Source: Chara braunii (Eukaryota; Streptophyta; Charophyceae; Charales; Characeae). Taken from it: a stretch of 24,796 nt of DNA. Position 1 is the stretch's first letter, and each line of letters begins with the position of its first letter. Location of the stretch: contig BFEA01000752.1 in the NCBI GenBank assembly GCA_003427395.1, positions 473,638-498,433 of the forward strand, in the 5' to 3' direction. The notes beneath the pieces were generated by a model. The model did not search any database. It was not told the origin of the DNA and saw only the letters and a program-made list of their open reading frames with translations. Made by a program: the position numbers and the translations under genes. Positions 8,667-18,360 of the stretch are shown piece after piece.

Positions 8667-9435
8667 CCATGCCCCCTTCTTCCTCCTCCTCAAGCTGGAC
8701 TGCTCGCCATAGCCAGGCTGAGNTCCANCGGCCCTTCACCTCCAAGCAGNGCTNTACCANACCAGCNNTGCGCTNCAGNAGCATGTCGCCAATCCTTGCN
8801 CACCGCAAATGAGGAAGAGCTCCTTGCTCTTCCTGGAGATATAGCGGCCTACCGNCCTCCTGGGCGGTGACTTCCTAGGCCGAGCGGCCTCCCAACAACC
8901 GGTACCTCCTCCCTTTCGGAGGGAAACATCATTGNAGGCTNTGCTATCCTCCGCACAGGCCCTAGACCCGGGCTACTTGGACTGGTACCNGCCTACNGCT
9001 ATCCTACCGCTACTGGGCCTCTAAAAATGCCAACTTTTTGTCTTCTTCTGCTCGGCCTCCAGTACCCGACACTTCTACCACTACTTCAGTGGTACCGGCC
9101 TATCTGCTACTTGAGTGTTTTTCCCCTCTGCTCTAAGTGTCGCAGGCCTACCCCCCGCTACTCGAGTGTTTTCCCCCTGCAACCCTTCACAGTCACGGCC
9201 ACAGGTAAGTACCGGCCCTGCGGGGCCTTGCAACCAACAAGTACCCTTGCGGGTCACACACACACACTCAACCGTCAAGCACTCAGACAGGCATGCAATC
9301 CAGCAGGCACGCACACACACACAGACATGGAAATCACAGAAGAATGCAGGAATTTCAACAAGGCATTCATTCCAGCAGCAAATCCCAGAAATCAGCAGTG
9401 TTCTCAGTCTGTGTTTTTGGCGGGTCATTACATTA

Positions 9436-9445
9436 CCCCCCTCTC
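9436..9445 (-). other. E3 polypurine tract
   Basis: On the minus strand GAGAGGGGGG is followed by TAA and then the LTR start TGTAATG. This is the expected place for the plus-strand primer. Confidence 0.85.
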
Positions 9446-9473
9446 AAGAGCGAGGTCCCTTCGAGCGAGTAAC

Positions 9474-10721
9474 TCATTCAGAGTTGGCACAAAATGCGTC
9501 GTAGGAGTAAATCAGAAAGAGAGACTGAGTAAGTCCGTGAGGAGTCATTTTGGCAACAAATTTAGCAGTCTGTCCCTCAGCGATCTGTCGTTCATAAGCG
9601 TTCACAACATGGGGAACACTCTTCAGCAGCTCTTTTTGGTCGATCCAGAAGACTTCAGCCAACGGGTGATAGAGGAAGTGAACCCTGTACTGTCTGTTCC
9701 TCCCTCTTCCCTCGTGAGACACGATTCTGTCTATCTTATGGCCGCCGCCGATAGGGCGAGGTATCATAGGGTCTCGGTAGGGAAACGTCTCATCATCAAT
9801 ATGTGGAAAAAGTTTAGACGCATGAAAGACCGGATACGTGCGCAGATGAGGAGGCACGTCAATCACATATGAAGGACAAAAATCATCCCCAATCACCTTC
9901 AGAATCTGCCAAGGGCCATAGTACAATGGAAGGAGTTTTCGTGATATGCCCTCTTCATCAGAAAACTCAGACATTTTAACCCAAACATAATCCCCTACTT
10001 TGAATTTTTCTTCTTTGCGCAACTTGTTAGCATGTTTGATCATGGCATGCTGGCGCTTGTTCATGGTTGCAATAACTGTTTTTAGCAAGCGCGCGTACTT
10101 GGCATTGTAGTCAGGCATGCCGGGCATCAGACCAGGTGACCGTTCAGGGAACAGATAGGAGAGGGGATTACGCATCGGCCATCCATATTGCAGCCGGTTC
10201 AGTGTCACACGAGTTGCAGAGTGAATGGAGTTGTTGTACAGCCCCTTCACTTTGTGCAGCTCCTTGTCCCACGTGTTCTGATCTGGAACAATCAATGCGC
10301 GAAGTAGTTGGATGACAGTCTGGTTGATCTCCTCGGCCAATCCATTGACTTCGGGGTGTCGACCAGAAATCTTGTTCAGTTTAATGTCATAGATTTGAGA
10401 GGTGAAGTCCTTCCAATCTTTGCTGATGAATCTGGTGTCCCGATCACTCACAATAGTTTTTGGGACGCCAAACTGCAGAATGTACTGCTGATGGAATTCT
10501 TCAATGACAAGTTCAGTCGGGGCATGGGGAGGGAAAGGAATCAATTTCATAAATTTGAAAAAACGGTCCACGATGATCATGACTTGTGAGTTTCCAGCCT
10601 CACTCACCTTCCCCATGTCCGTGAAGTCGATGGAAATCGACTCACCGGGTCCATCCGGAATGGGAAGGGGTCTCAGCAGGCCATACGGCTTATGCCTGTG
10701 GACCTTGGTTCTTTGACATAC
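9474..10721 (-). pseudogene. E3 integrase with chromodomain
   Basis: This frame continues directly from the upstream RNase H frame, interrupted only by TAG 10722-10724. That TAG lies between the two Cys of the integrase zinc-binding site (VEC, stop, VCQRTK). The DDE core is visible: Asp in ISIDFTDM, Asp in VSDRDTRF, and Glu in NGLAEEINQT. A GPY/F-type module (KLLPLYYGPWQIL) follows around 10616-minus residue 227-239. A chromodomain comes next (about residues 293-335: HKIDRIVSH, then RQYRVHF, HPLAEVFW). The known role is insertion of the cDNA, with the chromodomain guiding it to chromatin. The C-terminus ends about 30 bases before the polypurine tract. Apart from the one stop the domain looks whole. 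Confidence 0.88.
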
Positions 10722-12071
10722 CTAACATTCAACAATAAATTTATGAGCAGATCCTTTCATTCCTGGCCAATCAAACTGTTGCAGAAGACTTTCATAAGTC
10801 TTCTCAAAACTGAAATGTCCACTCCGACCATGTGCCAAATCCAAGAAATGAGTTCCGAGAGGCGCATGGTTGGGTACATACAAACGATCAAACTTCCCAT
10901 ACCGGCGGAACACAAGACCCTCGCACTCATGAAAATCAGGCTGACTGTTAGGGTCAGCCTTGAGCTGCTCAAGGATGGGACCAAGGTCCGGATCCTTGGC
11001 GGTGTGTTCGACCAGATCCTCCTTCAGTTTCCTTCGGAGGTCATACGAACCCACAAGGCAAGTCAAAAACTCAGGGTGACGCGACAAAGCATCAGCAACG
11101 CGATTATAACAACCTTTCTTATGTTTCAATTCAAAATTGTACACATCAATGTCATGCAACCAGCGGGTCAGCGTAGGAGAGAGATCGGTTTGTGTCTTAA
11201 TCCACTGCAAGGTCTGATGATCTAAGTAGACCTTGAAGTGCCGACCCAAGAGGTAGTGCTTCCAATGTGTGAGCGCCTCGCGCAAGGCGTAGAGTTCACC
11301 CATGTATGTGGAGGTAGCTACCTTGTGGCTGGGCATGCGTTTGCTGTAATATTCGAGCGGACGCAGTCCATCACCATCATCTTGTTGCAGCACTGCACCA
11401 ATCCCAAACTGGCTCGCATCCGTAGTGACTACGAATGTGAGGTTGGGATCTGCAATGCGGAGCACAGGATGACTCACCAATGCCTCTTTTAAGGCTTGGA
11501 ACGCAGTCTCACACTTCTCACACCACGCATAGGCGACATTCTTACTGGTTAGTCTTGAGAGTGGGTGAGCAATGACAAAAACTTTTGGCACAAACTTCCG
11601 GTAGTACGAAGCCAAACAAAAAAAAGAACGCAGTTCGCGTATGTTCGCTGGTTGAGGCCAATTTCGTATGACCTCCACCTTGGTTGCCTCCGGCTCAAGG
11701 CCGTTTGCAGACAACCGGTGCCCAAGATAGATGACGCTGTCCCTCATCTCCTTGCGTCTGCGCAATGATTTGCAGAATTTGGTTGCACTTAGAAGAGTCA
11801 CAAGGGACTCGCGCGTCTCATCCAATAGGACAGTACGCTCGTTCCCCTTGGCATCACGCACCACGAACTGATTGTCTGCCCACGTGGTCCTTAGGCAATG
11901 AGCCTTCAACCAGCCCAAGCCAATGACCGCGTCGAACAGACACTTGTCCATGACATAGAAGTTGAGCTCATGTGTGACAGTGCGGTCCTTGTCAAAGGTG
12001 ACGCGCACACCTTTGACAACATGTGTAGATGTGACAACCTCTTGGTTGCTCACCTGGGTCTGACAAGGGTT
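10722..12071 (-). pseudogene. E3 RT remnant, RNase H, integrase zinc-finger start
   Basis: The same frame as the protease above and the integrase below. It begins with the end of the protease (VIGLGWLKAHC). Near 11730-11770 it jumps from a protease-to-RT linker to the end of RT (YLGHRLSANGL, then NWPQPANIRELRSFFCLA). The fingers and palm, including motif A and YxDD, are missing, yet the frame is kept. RNase H is complete in outline: acidic residues in VVTTDAS, MGELYAL, VYLDHQTL and VADALSRH (residues 212, 253, 278, 321 counted from 12053). The N-terminal integrase zinc site follows (His in LAHG, His in RSGHF, Cys in IVEC) and ends at TAG 10722-10724. Polymerase activity is impossible from this copy; RNase H could fold. 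Confidence 0.87.
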
Positions 12072-12473
12072 CTACAGTTCCACTTGCTTCATTCCCTGGC
12101 CCGCCTTACGAATCCCGTTAGGAGAAAAGAAATTAGTGGTTGAACCACTATCAATCAGCACGCGGATGTATCGGCGGTTAATGAGAAGTTTAAAGAAGGT
12201 TAGCTCCACACTCCCTTGAACACGGCGTTGCTGCTTGAGCTGCAGCCAGTGTTCCATGTGAGCGTGGAAGTCAACTTCCTTAGACTCCTCCCAAGGCTCA
12301 GTGTAAAGCACATGAACTGCAGCAGCCTTGGAATCAGCGTCGTTCCGGGCTTCAAGAGTAGGTTGTTGATCAGATTCAGGCTCATTAGAGGGGCCTGCAA
12401 TTGATGTTCCAGCTTCTCTTGTTGTAGGGAGTGTTGATGACTCCTCTACGCCCTTTGCTTGTTTCCCTACAGT
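12072..12473 (-). pseudogene. E3 retroviral-type aspartic protease
   Basis: The pol frame opens at 12473, right at the end of gag and in the -1 frame relative to it. After an acidic linker comes the protease with its D-S-G active site (VLIDSGSTTNFF, near 12144-12152). It is interrupted by TAG 12072-12074, after KQVEL, before the second half, which continues in the frame below. The family works as a homodimer that cleaves the Gag-Pol polyprotein in the particle. No ATG is needed if pol is expressed by frameshifting. Confidence 0.82.
12424..12469 (-). promoter_or_regulatory. Putative -1 ribosomal frameshift signal, gag/pol
   Basis: On the minus strand the gag stop TAG (12469-12467) is immediately followed by GGA AAC, so G-GGA-AAC (12467-12461) is a slippery heptamer of the X XXY YYZ type in the gag phase. 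Slipping back one base enters the pol frame exactly. Eleven bases on, GTAGAGGAGT (12449-12440) pairs with ACTCCCTAC (12432-12424) over 9 bp with one bulged A and a 7-base loop. A second gag-frame TAG lies at 12448-12446. The TAG upstream of the heptamer would block frameshifting as the sequence stands, so it is probably a mutation. Confidence 0.55.
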
Positions 12474-13989
12474 CTATAACAGTCCTGCACAGCATGCCCG
12501 GGCTTTTGACAATGTAGGCATATGCGCAGTTTAGATCTTCTTTCCCATTCCTTTTGACTGATACGGAGGGTTTCCCAAGGTTTGGTTGATGCATCCTCCG
12601 GTTTCTCAGGGATCTTTGGATTCTTGGGGAGGTGGACAACAGTTCCCTTACCTGAACCATGGTTAGGCCCCTTGTTTGAAGCAGTCTTTCTAAAAGCATT
12701 CAGTTTTTCATCTTCGTTGACGTCAGACTCAATGGCTGATGTGGAACAGCCCATATCGGAGTCCGGCTCTAGATCGTCATCTAGAGACAGATCATCTGCA
12801 TAAGACTGATCTTCAGACTCCCGATGATCATGCAGTGCAAGCTGGTTGCTGCTTCCAAACCGCTTGCGTTGTGGTTTCCCATCTGCAGCGGGCGCCTTCT
12901 TCCGCCTGGCGAGGTCCTTGGCCTCTAGGTTGACTAGATCCGTCATGAGCTCTCGCCGGGTGGTATGGTCTTTGAGTGCCAACAGGGAGAGGTATTCTTT
13001 AGGGGCCACTCCCATGACTACATCCATACAAGACACGTCAGTCATTCCTAGATCTGGAGTGGTGAACAAACCAGTCAAGTGTTGTTCCAAAGCTTGCATG
13101 GAGGACCTCCATGTTTGACCCTTGAGGGCCTCAAGCTTCATCCTAGCCTTGAGCGCAGCATGCTTGTCTTGGTACCGTGCGAGGAGAAGGTCCTCAAGGG
13201 TGCGTACTGGGGTTACCTTCAGCCATTCAGTCAGGTCTATTCGTTCATAGCCTGCAGCAACAGCTTGGAGCTCAATGTGATTCCGTACGGCGGGCTCGGT
13301 ATTAGTCCCCATGATCATACGACGGTCCTCCTGCGGTGTCCGCATAACCTCGAAGTATGACCGCATGGAACTAATCCAAGAGGTAATGTCTGCCTTCCCG
13401 TCGTACTTGGACGGCAGAGTGGCCGCCCGCTTGTCCACCATGGGACCGTTGTACTGAACGCCAGTAGGGACTGTGGCGTTTTGGGCTGATGTCCCCGCAT
13501 TTGGGACTATGACTAGTGCAGAACTGTCAGCGCTGCCGCTCGAGGAGCTGGCACCGGATCCTGCGCTCGTCACAGTTCCACTTGCCCTTGCTACGAGGAC
13601 TGTGTTGGGTTGAGAGACTGGGACTGCAGCAGGTCGAGGGTTAGGAGGGCGGGGGGCAGACATTTGGGACTGTTTGAGGCTGATTATCTCAGCCTGCAGC
13701 TCTTGGTTCCGCTGCTCCAGCGTTGTTACATGGGACTCAAGGTTTTCCAAGGTCCGCAGTCGAACCAAGGCTGCTACTGCAGCAGCTAGTCCCTCCTGGA
13801 ACCGATCAGCATTGGCTTCCGGGATCCAAAGAGAGCCACCTGATCAGCAATGTTGGCAGCTCTGGCTGCTGCCTCTGCCTCCCTTTCCCTCTACACGGCA
13901 TCATCATAAAGCCTCCGAAAGAACGGTCTCTCGCTCTCATCTGCTGCATCCAGCATGGCCTGCCATTGGGCAGATGTGATGTTAGCCAT
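12467..13989 (-). pseudogene. E3 gag (capsid and nucleocapsid), broken
   Basis: The likely start is ATG 13989-13987 (MANITSAQWQAMLDAADE). The frame hits TAG at 13893-13891 and continues in the same frame (RERE, Ala-rich). It shifts frame by a net one-base loss near 13820-13840 and then runs open from at least 13768 to TAG 12467. The 433-codon part has a Leu-heptad coiled coil (about residues 4-35), a Ser/Pro-rich linker and the Ty3/gypsy-type capsid region (KYDGKADITSWISSMRSYF, about 120-290). It then has an acidic patch and a perfect CCHC zinc knuckle (CLHCQKPGHAVQDC, residues 417-430). The role is particle assembly and RNA packaging in the cytoplasm. The stop and frameshift at the N-terminus make this copy non-coding. 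Confidence 0.85.
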
Positions 13990-14266
13990 GCCGGAGGAAG
14001 GGGTGTCAGTAGATCTCTCAAGAGGGGTCCGCTCTCTCCTTACCTTTGGACGAACACTCCTCTTGCCCCTCCTCACACTCTCAAACAGAACACCTTCTCT
14101 CTCTCTTTCCTCTGTTCTCGTTGTCTGCGCACGCGTCTAGATACCGGACATAGATAGTTCAGATGAAAGAAACAATCAGAAAGTTCACACAGAGAGGAAG
14201 GTAGAACTCCTAGCCGGATTGGCAATTCATTTGGACTCAGAGAATGGCACGCAGCGGAAAAGGAAT

Positions 14267-14293
14267 AAAAAAAAAAAAAAAAAAAAAAAAAAA
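14267..14293. repeat. 27-base poly(A) run in E3 leader
   Basis: A homopolymer on the plus strand, read as poly(T) in the element's sense strand. It could mark an inserted retrogene tail, but I see no recognisable body on either side. Confidence 0.9.
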
Positions 14294-15310
14294 CGGAAGA
14301 GAGGACTGACTTATAGAACGGGCCCGATCAGATCAGTTGGAGATCCCCTCTTGTCTAACCTGACAAGGGACATGCATCACGATAAGTCAGCCGAAGAAAA
14401 CTAACTTCAGCAATGGAGATTTCGAGGGGTGCAGACGGTCGCCGAGTTAGACGCGGGGCAGGATGTGATAACAAGCGGTAAGACCAGTCAAGATCCCCTT
14501 GAAAGGAATGCCCTTGCTAGTCGTATGTCCCCCGTGTTCAGCGCAGCAAAGAAATGCACAGGCGACAACAAATTTGGGCCCAAAAGGTCCTGTCCCGTTG
14601 GGCGTGGTCTCACTGGATCCTGAGGGGTCCCAAGTAGGTCGTGGACCAGGACCAACGTGATAGGGGTACCAAGTTGGTCCCAAACTGCCTCTACCGTACT
14701 GAAAAGGAAAAGACAACTTTCAGCAAGAACTTACCCCTACAGCCGTTCAGAAATGAAAAGACAATGCACTGTAGAAAGATATGTCATTTAGATCAGATAC
14801 ATCATTCATCCATCCATCAGGTGAGAAACCAATCCACATGCTCACACACACAACCAAGACCGCAGAGAAGAGGAAGAGAGCCCAACACACCCCCAACAGG
14901 CCATGAAGCACCAAGCAACCTCCCACGGGCATACCCAGGTCACACGGCACTTACCTGTGAGGCCCGGCCTCCAAAGATGGATAACGAGTCACCCCCCTCT
15001 CTCATAAGTCCTCCGACCCCTAGCTACCACTACACGAAGTGTCCTAACATGACTAAGAGGGCCTTCCTACACCCCTGTTGCAAATCGGATCCCCCGTCAA
15101 TGTCTTAAGACCAAAGTAGCAACTTGCAGCAATCCGATGCAGATATGGCAGCCTCCGATCAAGTCTCCCTCTTGAGGGGAAGCCCAAAAGTCACTCAATA
15201 TCTTCTTGAAGTGCAGATTCCAGGTGCGCGTACCTCTCACTCTCTACTCCCTCTCGCTTACTCCAATCAGCCTCCTTTGTGTCTCGCCACCCCATCCATT
15301 CACTCAATCA

Positions 15311-15353
15311 ACCTGGTCAGGTCAAATGTCGATCCTACATGACCTAACCAGGT
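15311..15353. repeat. Inverted repeat in E3 leader (outer)
   Basis: ACCTGGTCAGGTCAAATGT (15311-15329) pairs with ACATGACCTAACCAGGT (15337-15353) with one mismatch and a two-base bulge; the loop is 7 bases. Confidence 0.75.
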
Positions 15354-15403
15354 GGGGGCAGTATCCACATACCTCACTGCCCCTCTTAACCCTAACTTCC
15401 AAC

Positions 15404-15447
15404 CCTAATCCGAAGTTAGGTTAGCCCTGACCTAATTCGGAATTAGG
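15404..15447. repeat. Inverted repeat in E3 leader (PBS-proximal)
   Basis: CCTAATCCGAAGTTAGGT pairs with ACCTAATTCGGAATTAGG with one extra base on each side. The right arm is itself an 8-bp palindrome (15431-15447). It ends about 40 bases from the PBS. Confidence 0.7.
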
Positions 15448-15485
15448 TTTAGGGTGACTAACACCTCTCGCCAGCAAGTAAATCC

Positions 15486-15497
15486 GCTCTGATACCA
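15486..15497 (-). other. E3 primer binding site, tRNA-Met(i)
   Basis: On the minus strand TGGTATCAGAGC starts two bases after the LTR end (TAACA). It matches the 12 bases complementary to the initiator tRNA-Met 3' end, the usual primer for plant Ty3/gypsy and copia elements. Confidence 0.92.
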
Positions 15498-15499
15498 AT

Positions 15500-16893
15500 T
15501 GTTACGATCCTAGTCATTTCCCAAGTGCGAATTCACAATGAAAGACAATGCCACCCAATTGCGAAAGAAATGAAAGCACTTGCAAAGAGATAAAGACCAA
15601 AAGAGAGGGAAAAAAGAAGAAGAAGAAGAAGAAGAAGATGTACACCAGCAAGACCAATGACAATTCCCCCCTCTCTCTCCACCTTCCTCCTCCTCCTTCA
15701 CTTCACCAATCTTATTCTTCTCTCAATAATAATAATAACAATGAATGGATGAACCAGAATCAATATCCGAAGTTCCCTCTTACTGCTGACCCAACTCAAC
15801 AACAACAACAACAACAACAAGTCCACCATAGCTATGGCTTCCCTCCTTCAGCCTCCTCTCTCATGCATAGGCTATGGTGGACTACTCCAAGCAGCTAGAA
15901 TGCTGCGCTGATGTCCGAAGGACAACTCAAGCAGCTATGGTGCTGCGCTGATGTCCAAAGGACAACGCAGACCATCTATGCCGCTGCTGACTTGGTCCGC
16001 TATGCCTGACTCTGCCTCGAGCTTCCCTGGTGCCGCACTACCCCAACTGGGGCCTTCCAGATGCAGCGCCCAACAAGGTGATGAAGATGGTGTCTTCCAT
16101 AGCCAGGTAAGTGCCCCGCCACTCTCCTACCATGCCCCCTTCTTCCTCCTCCTCAAGCTGGACTGCTCGCCATAGCCAGGCTGAGCTCCAGCGGCCCTTC
16201 ACCTCCAAGCAGGGCTATACCAAACCAGCGTTGCGCTTCAGGAGCATGTCGCCAATCCTTGCACACCGCAAATGAGGAAGAGCTCCTTGCTCTTCCTGGA
16301 GATATAGCGGCCTACCGACCTCCTGGGCGGTGACTTCCTAGGCCGAGCGGCCTCCCAACAACCGGTACCTCCTCCCTTTCGGAGGGAAACATCATTGTAG
16401 GCTTTGCTATCCTCCGCACAGGCCCTAGACCCGGGCTACTTGGACTGGTACCGGCCTACCNCTANCCTACCGCTACTGGGCCTCTAAAAATGCCAACNTT
16501 TTGTCTTCTTCTGCTCGGCCTCCAGTACCCGACACTTCTACCACTACTTCAGTGGTACCGGCCTACCTGCTACTTGAGTATTTTTCCCCTCTGCTCTAAG
16601 TGCCGCAGGCCTACCCCCCGCTTCTCGAGTGTTTTCCCCCTACAACCCTTCACAGTCACGGCCACAGGTAAGTACCGGCCCTGCGGGGCCTTGCAACCAA
16701 CAAGTACCCTTGCGGGTCACACACACACTCAACCGTCAAGCACTCAGACAGGCATGCAATCCAGCAGGCACACAGACACACACAGACATGGAAATCACAG
16801 CAGAATGCAGGAATTTCAACAAGGCATTCATTCCAACAGCAAATCCCATAAATCAACAGTGTTCTCAGTCTTTGTTTTTGGCGGGTCATTACA
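15500..16893 (-). mobile_element. E3 5' LTR (1394 bp)
   Basis: The partner of 7928-9432. Called differences are concentrated in the first 290 bp and last 350 bp (plus-strand order). The block between them matches the other LTR base for base apart from N. Its own N bases are at 16461, 16465 and 16498. No promoter motif is clear enough to place. Confidence 0.95.
15548..15898 (+). other. Antisense Asn/Gln-rich ORF in 5' LTR
   Basis: The 116-codon counterpart of the frame at 7976-8341, with shorter Lys and Gln runs and a few changes (for example FSPYLP against LSLHLP). The frame and its stop are the same. A CAG/GTAAGT splice-donor consensus lies downstream on the same strand at 16104-16112. Confidence 0.3.
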
Positions 16894-17957
16894 CATTTCA
16901 CGAGTTGAACATCTATGGAAGAATCGGACTACCACCAAGCGTAAGGAATGGACAAAACATGACTATGACAAGGGCGAACACATGCATTTCACAAGTTGAA
17001 TAGCTATGGAAGAATCGGGCTACCTCACAGTGCAAGAAATGGACAAGGCATGGGTGCGACAAGGGAAAACATATGCACATCACAAGTTGATCCGCTAGGG
17101 AAGAATAAGACTGTCACCGAGTGCAAGAGATGGACAAAGCATGAGTGTGACAAGGGAAAACACATGCACATCACAAGTTAAACAGCTAGGGAAAAATCGG
17201 ACTATCACCAATAGCAAGACATGGACGAAGCATTAGTATGACAAGGGAGAACACATGCATTTCACAAATTGAACAACTATGGAAGAATCGGAATATCACC
17301 AAGTGCAAGAAATGGACAAAGCATGAGCGTGACAAGGGAAACCACATGTATATCACAAGTTGAGCAGCTAGGAAATAATTGGACTATCACCATGGACAAG
17401 GCATAAGTGTGACAAGGGAAAACACATGCACATCATAAGTTGAACAGCTAGGGAAGAATCGGACTATCACCAAGTGCGGACAAGCATGAGCATGACAAGG
17501 GAGAACACATGCATTTCACAAGTTGAACAGCTATGGGAGAATCGGACTATCATCAAGTGCAAGAGATGGACAAAGCATGAGTGTGACAAAGAAAAAACAC
17601 ATGAACATCACAAGTTAAACGGCTATGTAAGAATCGGACTATCACCAAGTGCAAGGAATGAGCAAAGCATGAGTGTGACACGAGTGTGACAAGGGAAAAC
17701 ACATGTATTTCACAAGTTGAACAACTAGGAAAGAATTGGACTATCACCAAGTGCAAGAGATAGACAAAGCATGAGTGTCATAAAGGAAAACACATGCACA
17801 TCACAAGTTAAACAATTATGGAAGAATCAGATTATCACCAAGTGCAAGGAATGGACAAAGCATGTGTGACAAGGGCAAACACATGCATTTCACAAGTTGA
17901 ACAGCTATGGAAGAATCGAACTACCACTAAGTGCAAGGAATGGACAAAGCATGGAAG
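16894..17957. repeat. 91-bp satellite, right part (about 11-12 monomers)
   Basis: The word ATGCAYWTCAC or a variant recurs at 16982, 17073, 17164, 17255, 17346, 17426, 17509, 17601, 17703, 17794 and 17883. The period is 91 bp with a few shorter (80, 83, 89) or longer (92, 102) units; the 102-bp unit carries an 11-bp local duplication (GAGTGTGACAC). Two monomer types, with CATTTCAC or CACATCAC at the start, are mixed. As 91 is 30 codons plus one base, the Cys/His-containing frames do not persist, so I regard the array as non-coding. Confidence 0.92.
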
Positions 17958-18095
17958 ATGGATGATACAAACACTAGCATCAAGAAGCGACGATTTACAA
18001 TGTGATGAAGGAAAGTTAATGAGATGGTCACTACTAGGGGAGGCGCTACCCACTACCTCTCCTATACTTTGGAGTGTAGCTATGGAAAGAGGAAA

Positions 18096-18360
18096 ATGAG
18101 GAAGGAGATTGAAAAAAAGAAGGAGAGAGATAGTGCAGAGGGGGAAGGAAGTGATGGAGACTTGAGAGGAGAGAAAGGAGAGAAAATAAAAGGATGTAGG
18201 GGAAGAAGGAGAAAAAGAAGAAGAAGAAGCAGAAGAAAAAGAAGAAGGGGAAGAAGAAAAAGAAGAAGAAGAAGAAGAAGAAGAAGAGGAGGAAGAAGAA
18301 GTAGGGGAAGAAGATGAAGAAGAGGAAAAGGAAGGAGAAGAAGAAGAAGAAGAAGGAGTT
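18096..18360. repeat. GAA/GGA-rich simple repeat
   Basis: Purine-only on the plus strand with mixed GAA, GGA and GAGA units, most regular from 18210 to 18358. Overlapping Arg/Lys and Phe/Ser frames are compositional. Confidence 0.92.

Larger units (their letters stand above)
7928..9432 (-). mobile_element. E3 3' LTR (1505 bp)
   Basis: Nearly identical to the 5' LTR at 15500-16893. It is longer because of a 94-bp tandem duplication (8479-8666) and longer GAA and CAA runs. It holds 16 isolated N bases, all between 8572 and 8997. The termini are TGTTAGG (plus-strand left end) and TTACA (right end). Confidence 0.95.
13990..15485 (-). other. E3 5' leader
   Basis: About 1.5 kb between PBS and gag with no conserved coding frame. 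It contains a 27-base A run (14267-14293, plus strand) and two strong inverted repeats near the PBS (15404-15447 and 15311-15353). A long leader is usual in this group; the hairpins could serve RNA packaging or dimerisation, by analogy only. Confidence 0.6.
7928..16893 (-). mobile_element. Element E3: Ty3/gypsy chromovirus, both LTRs
   Basis: On the minus strand, in order: 5' LTR (16893-15500), PBS (15497-15486), leader, gag (13989-12467), protease, RT remnant, RNase H, integrase with chromodomain (to 9474), polypurine tract, 3' LTR (9432-7928). LTR termini are TGTAA...TAACA. The element is 8966 bp and is flanked by CATT on both sides (7924-7927 and 16894-16897), inside a 91-bp satellite monomer whose uninterrupted form has a single CATT at that point. 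This confirms an insertion with a 4-bp duplication. It is defective: four in-frame TAG codons, a gag frameshift and loss of the RT core. The LTRs differ at roughly 22 bases by eye outside microsatellites, but unevenly along their length. Confidence 0.93.

Noticed and set aside
15386-15456. CCCTAA-type words suggesting telomere repeats
   Set aside because: Only a few scattered copies, and they form an inverted repeat in the E3 leader rather than a tandem array.
16996-17181. Cys/His-rich frame in the 91-bp satellite (CKRWTKHECDKGKHMH) resembling a zinc finger
   Set aside because: The 91-bp period shifts the frame by one base per unit, so the motif does not recur in one frame.
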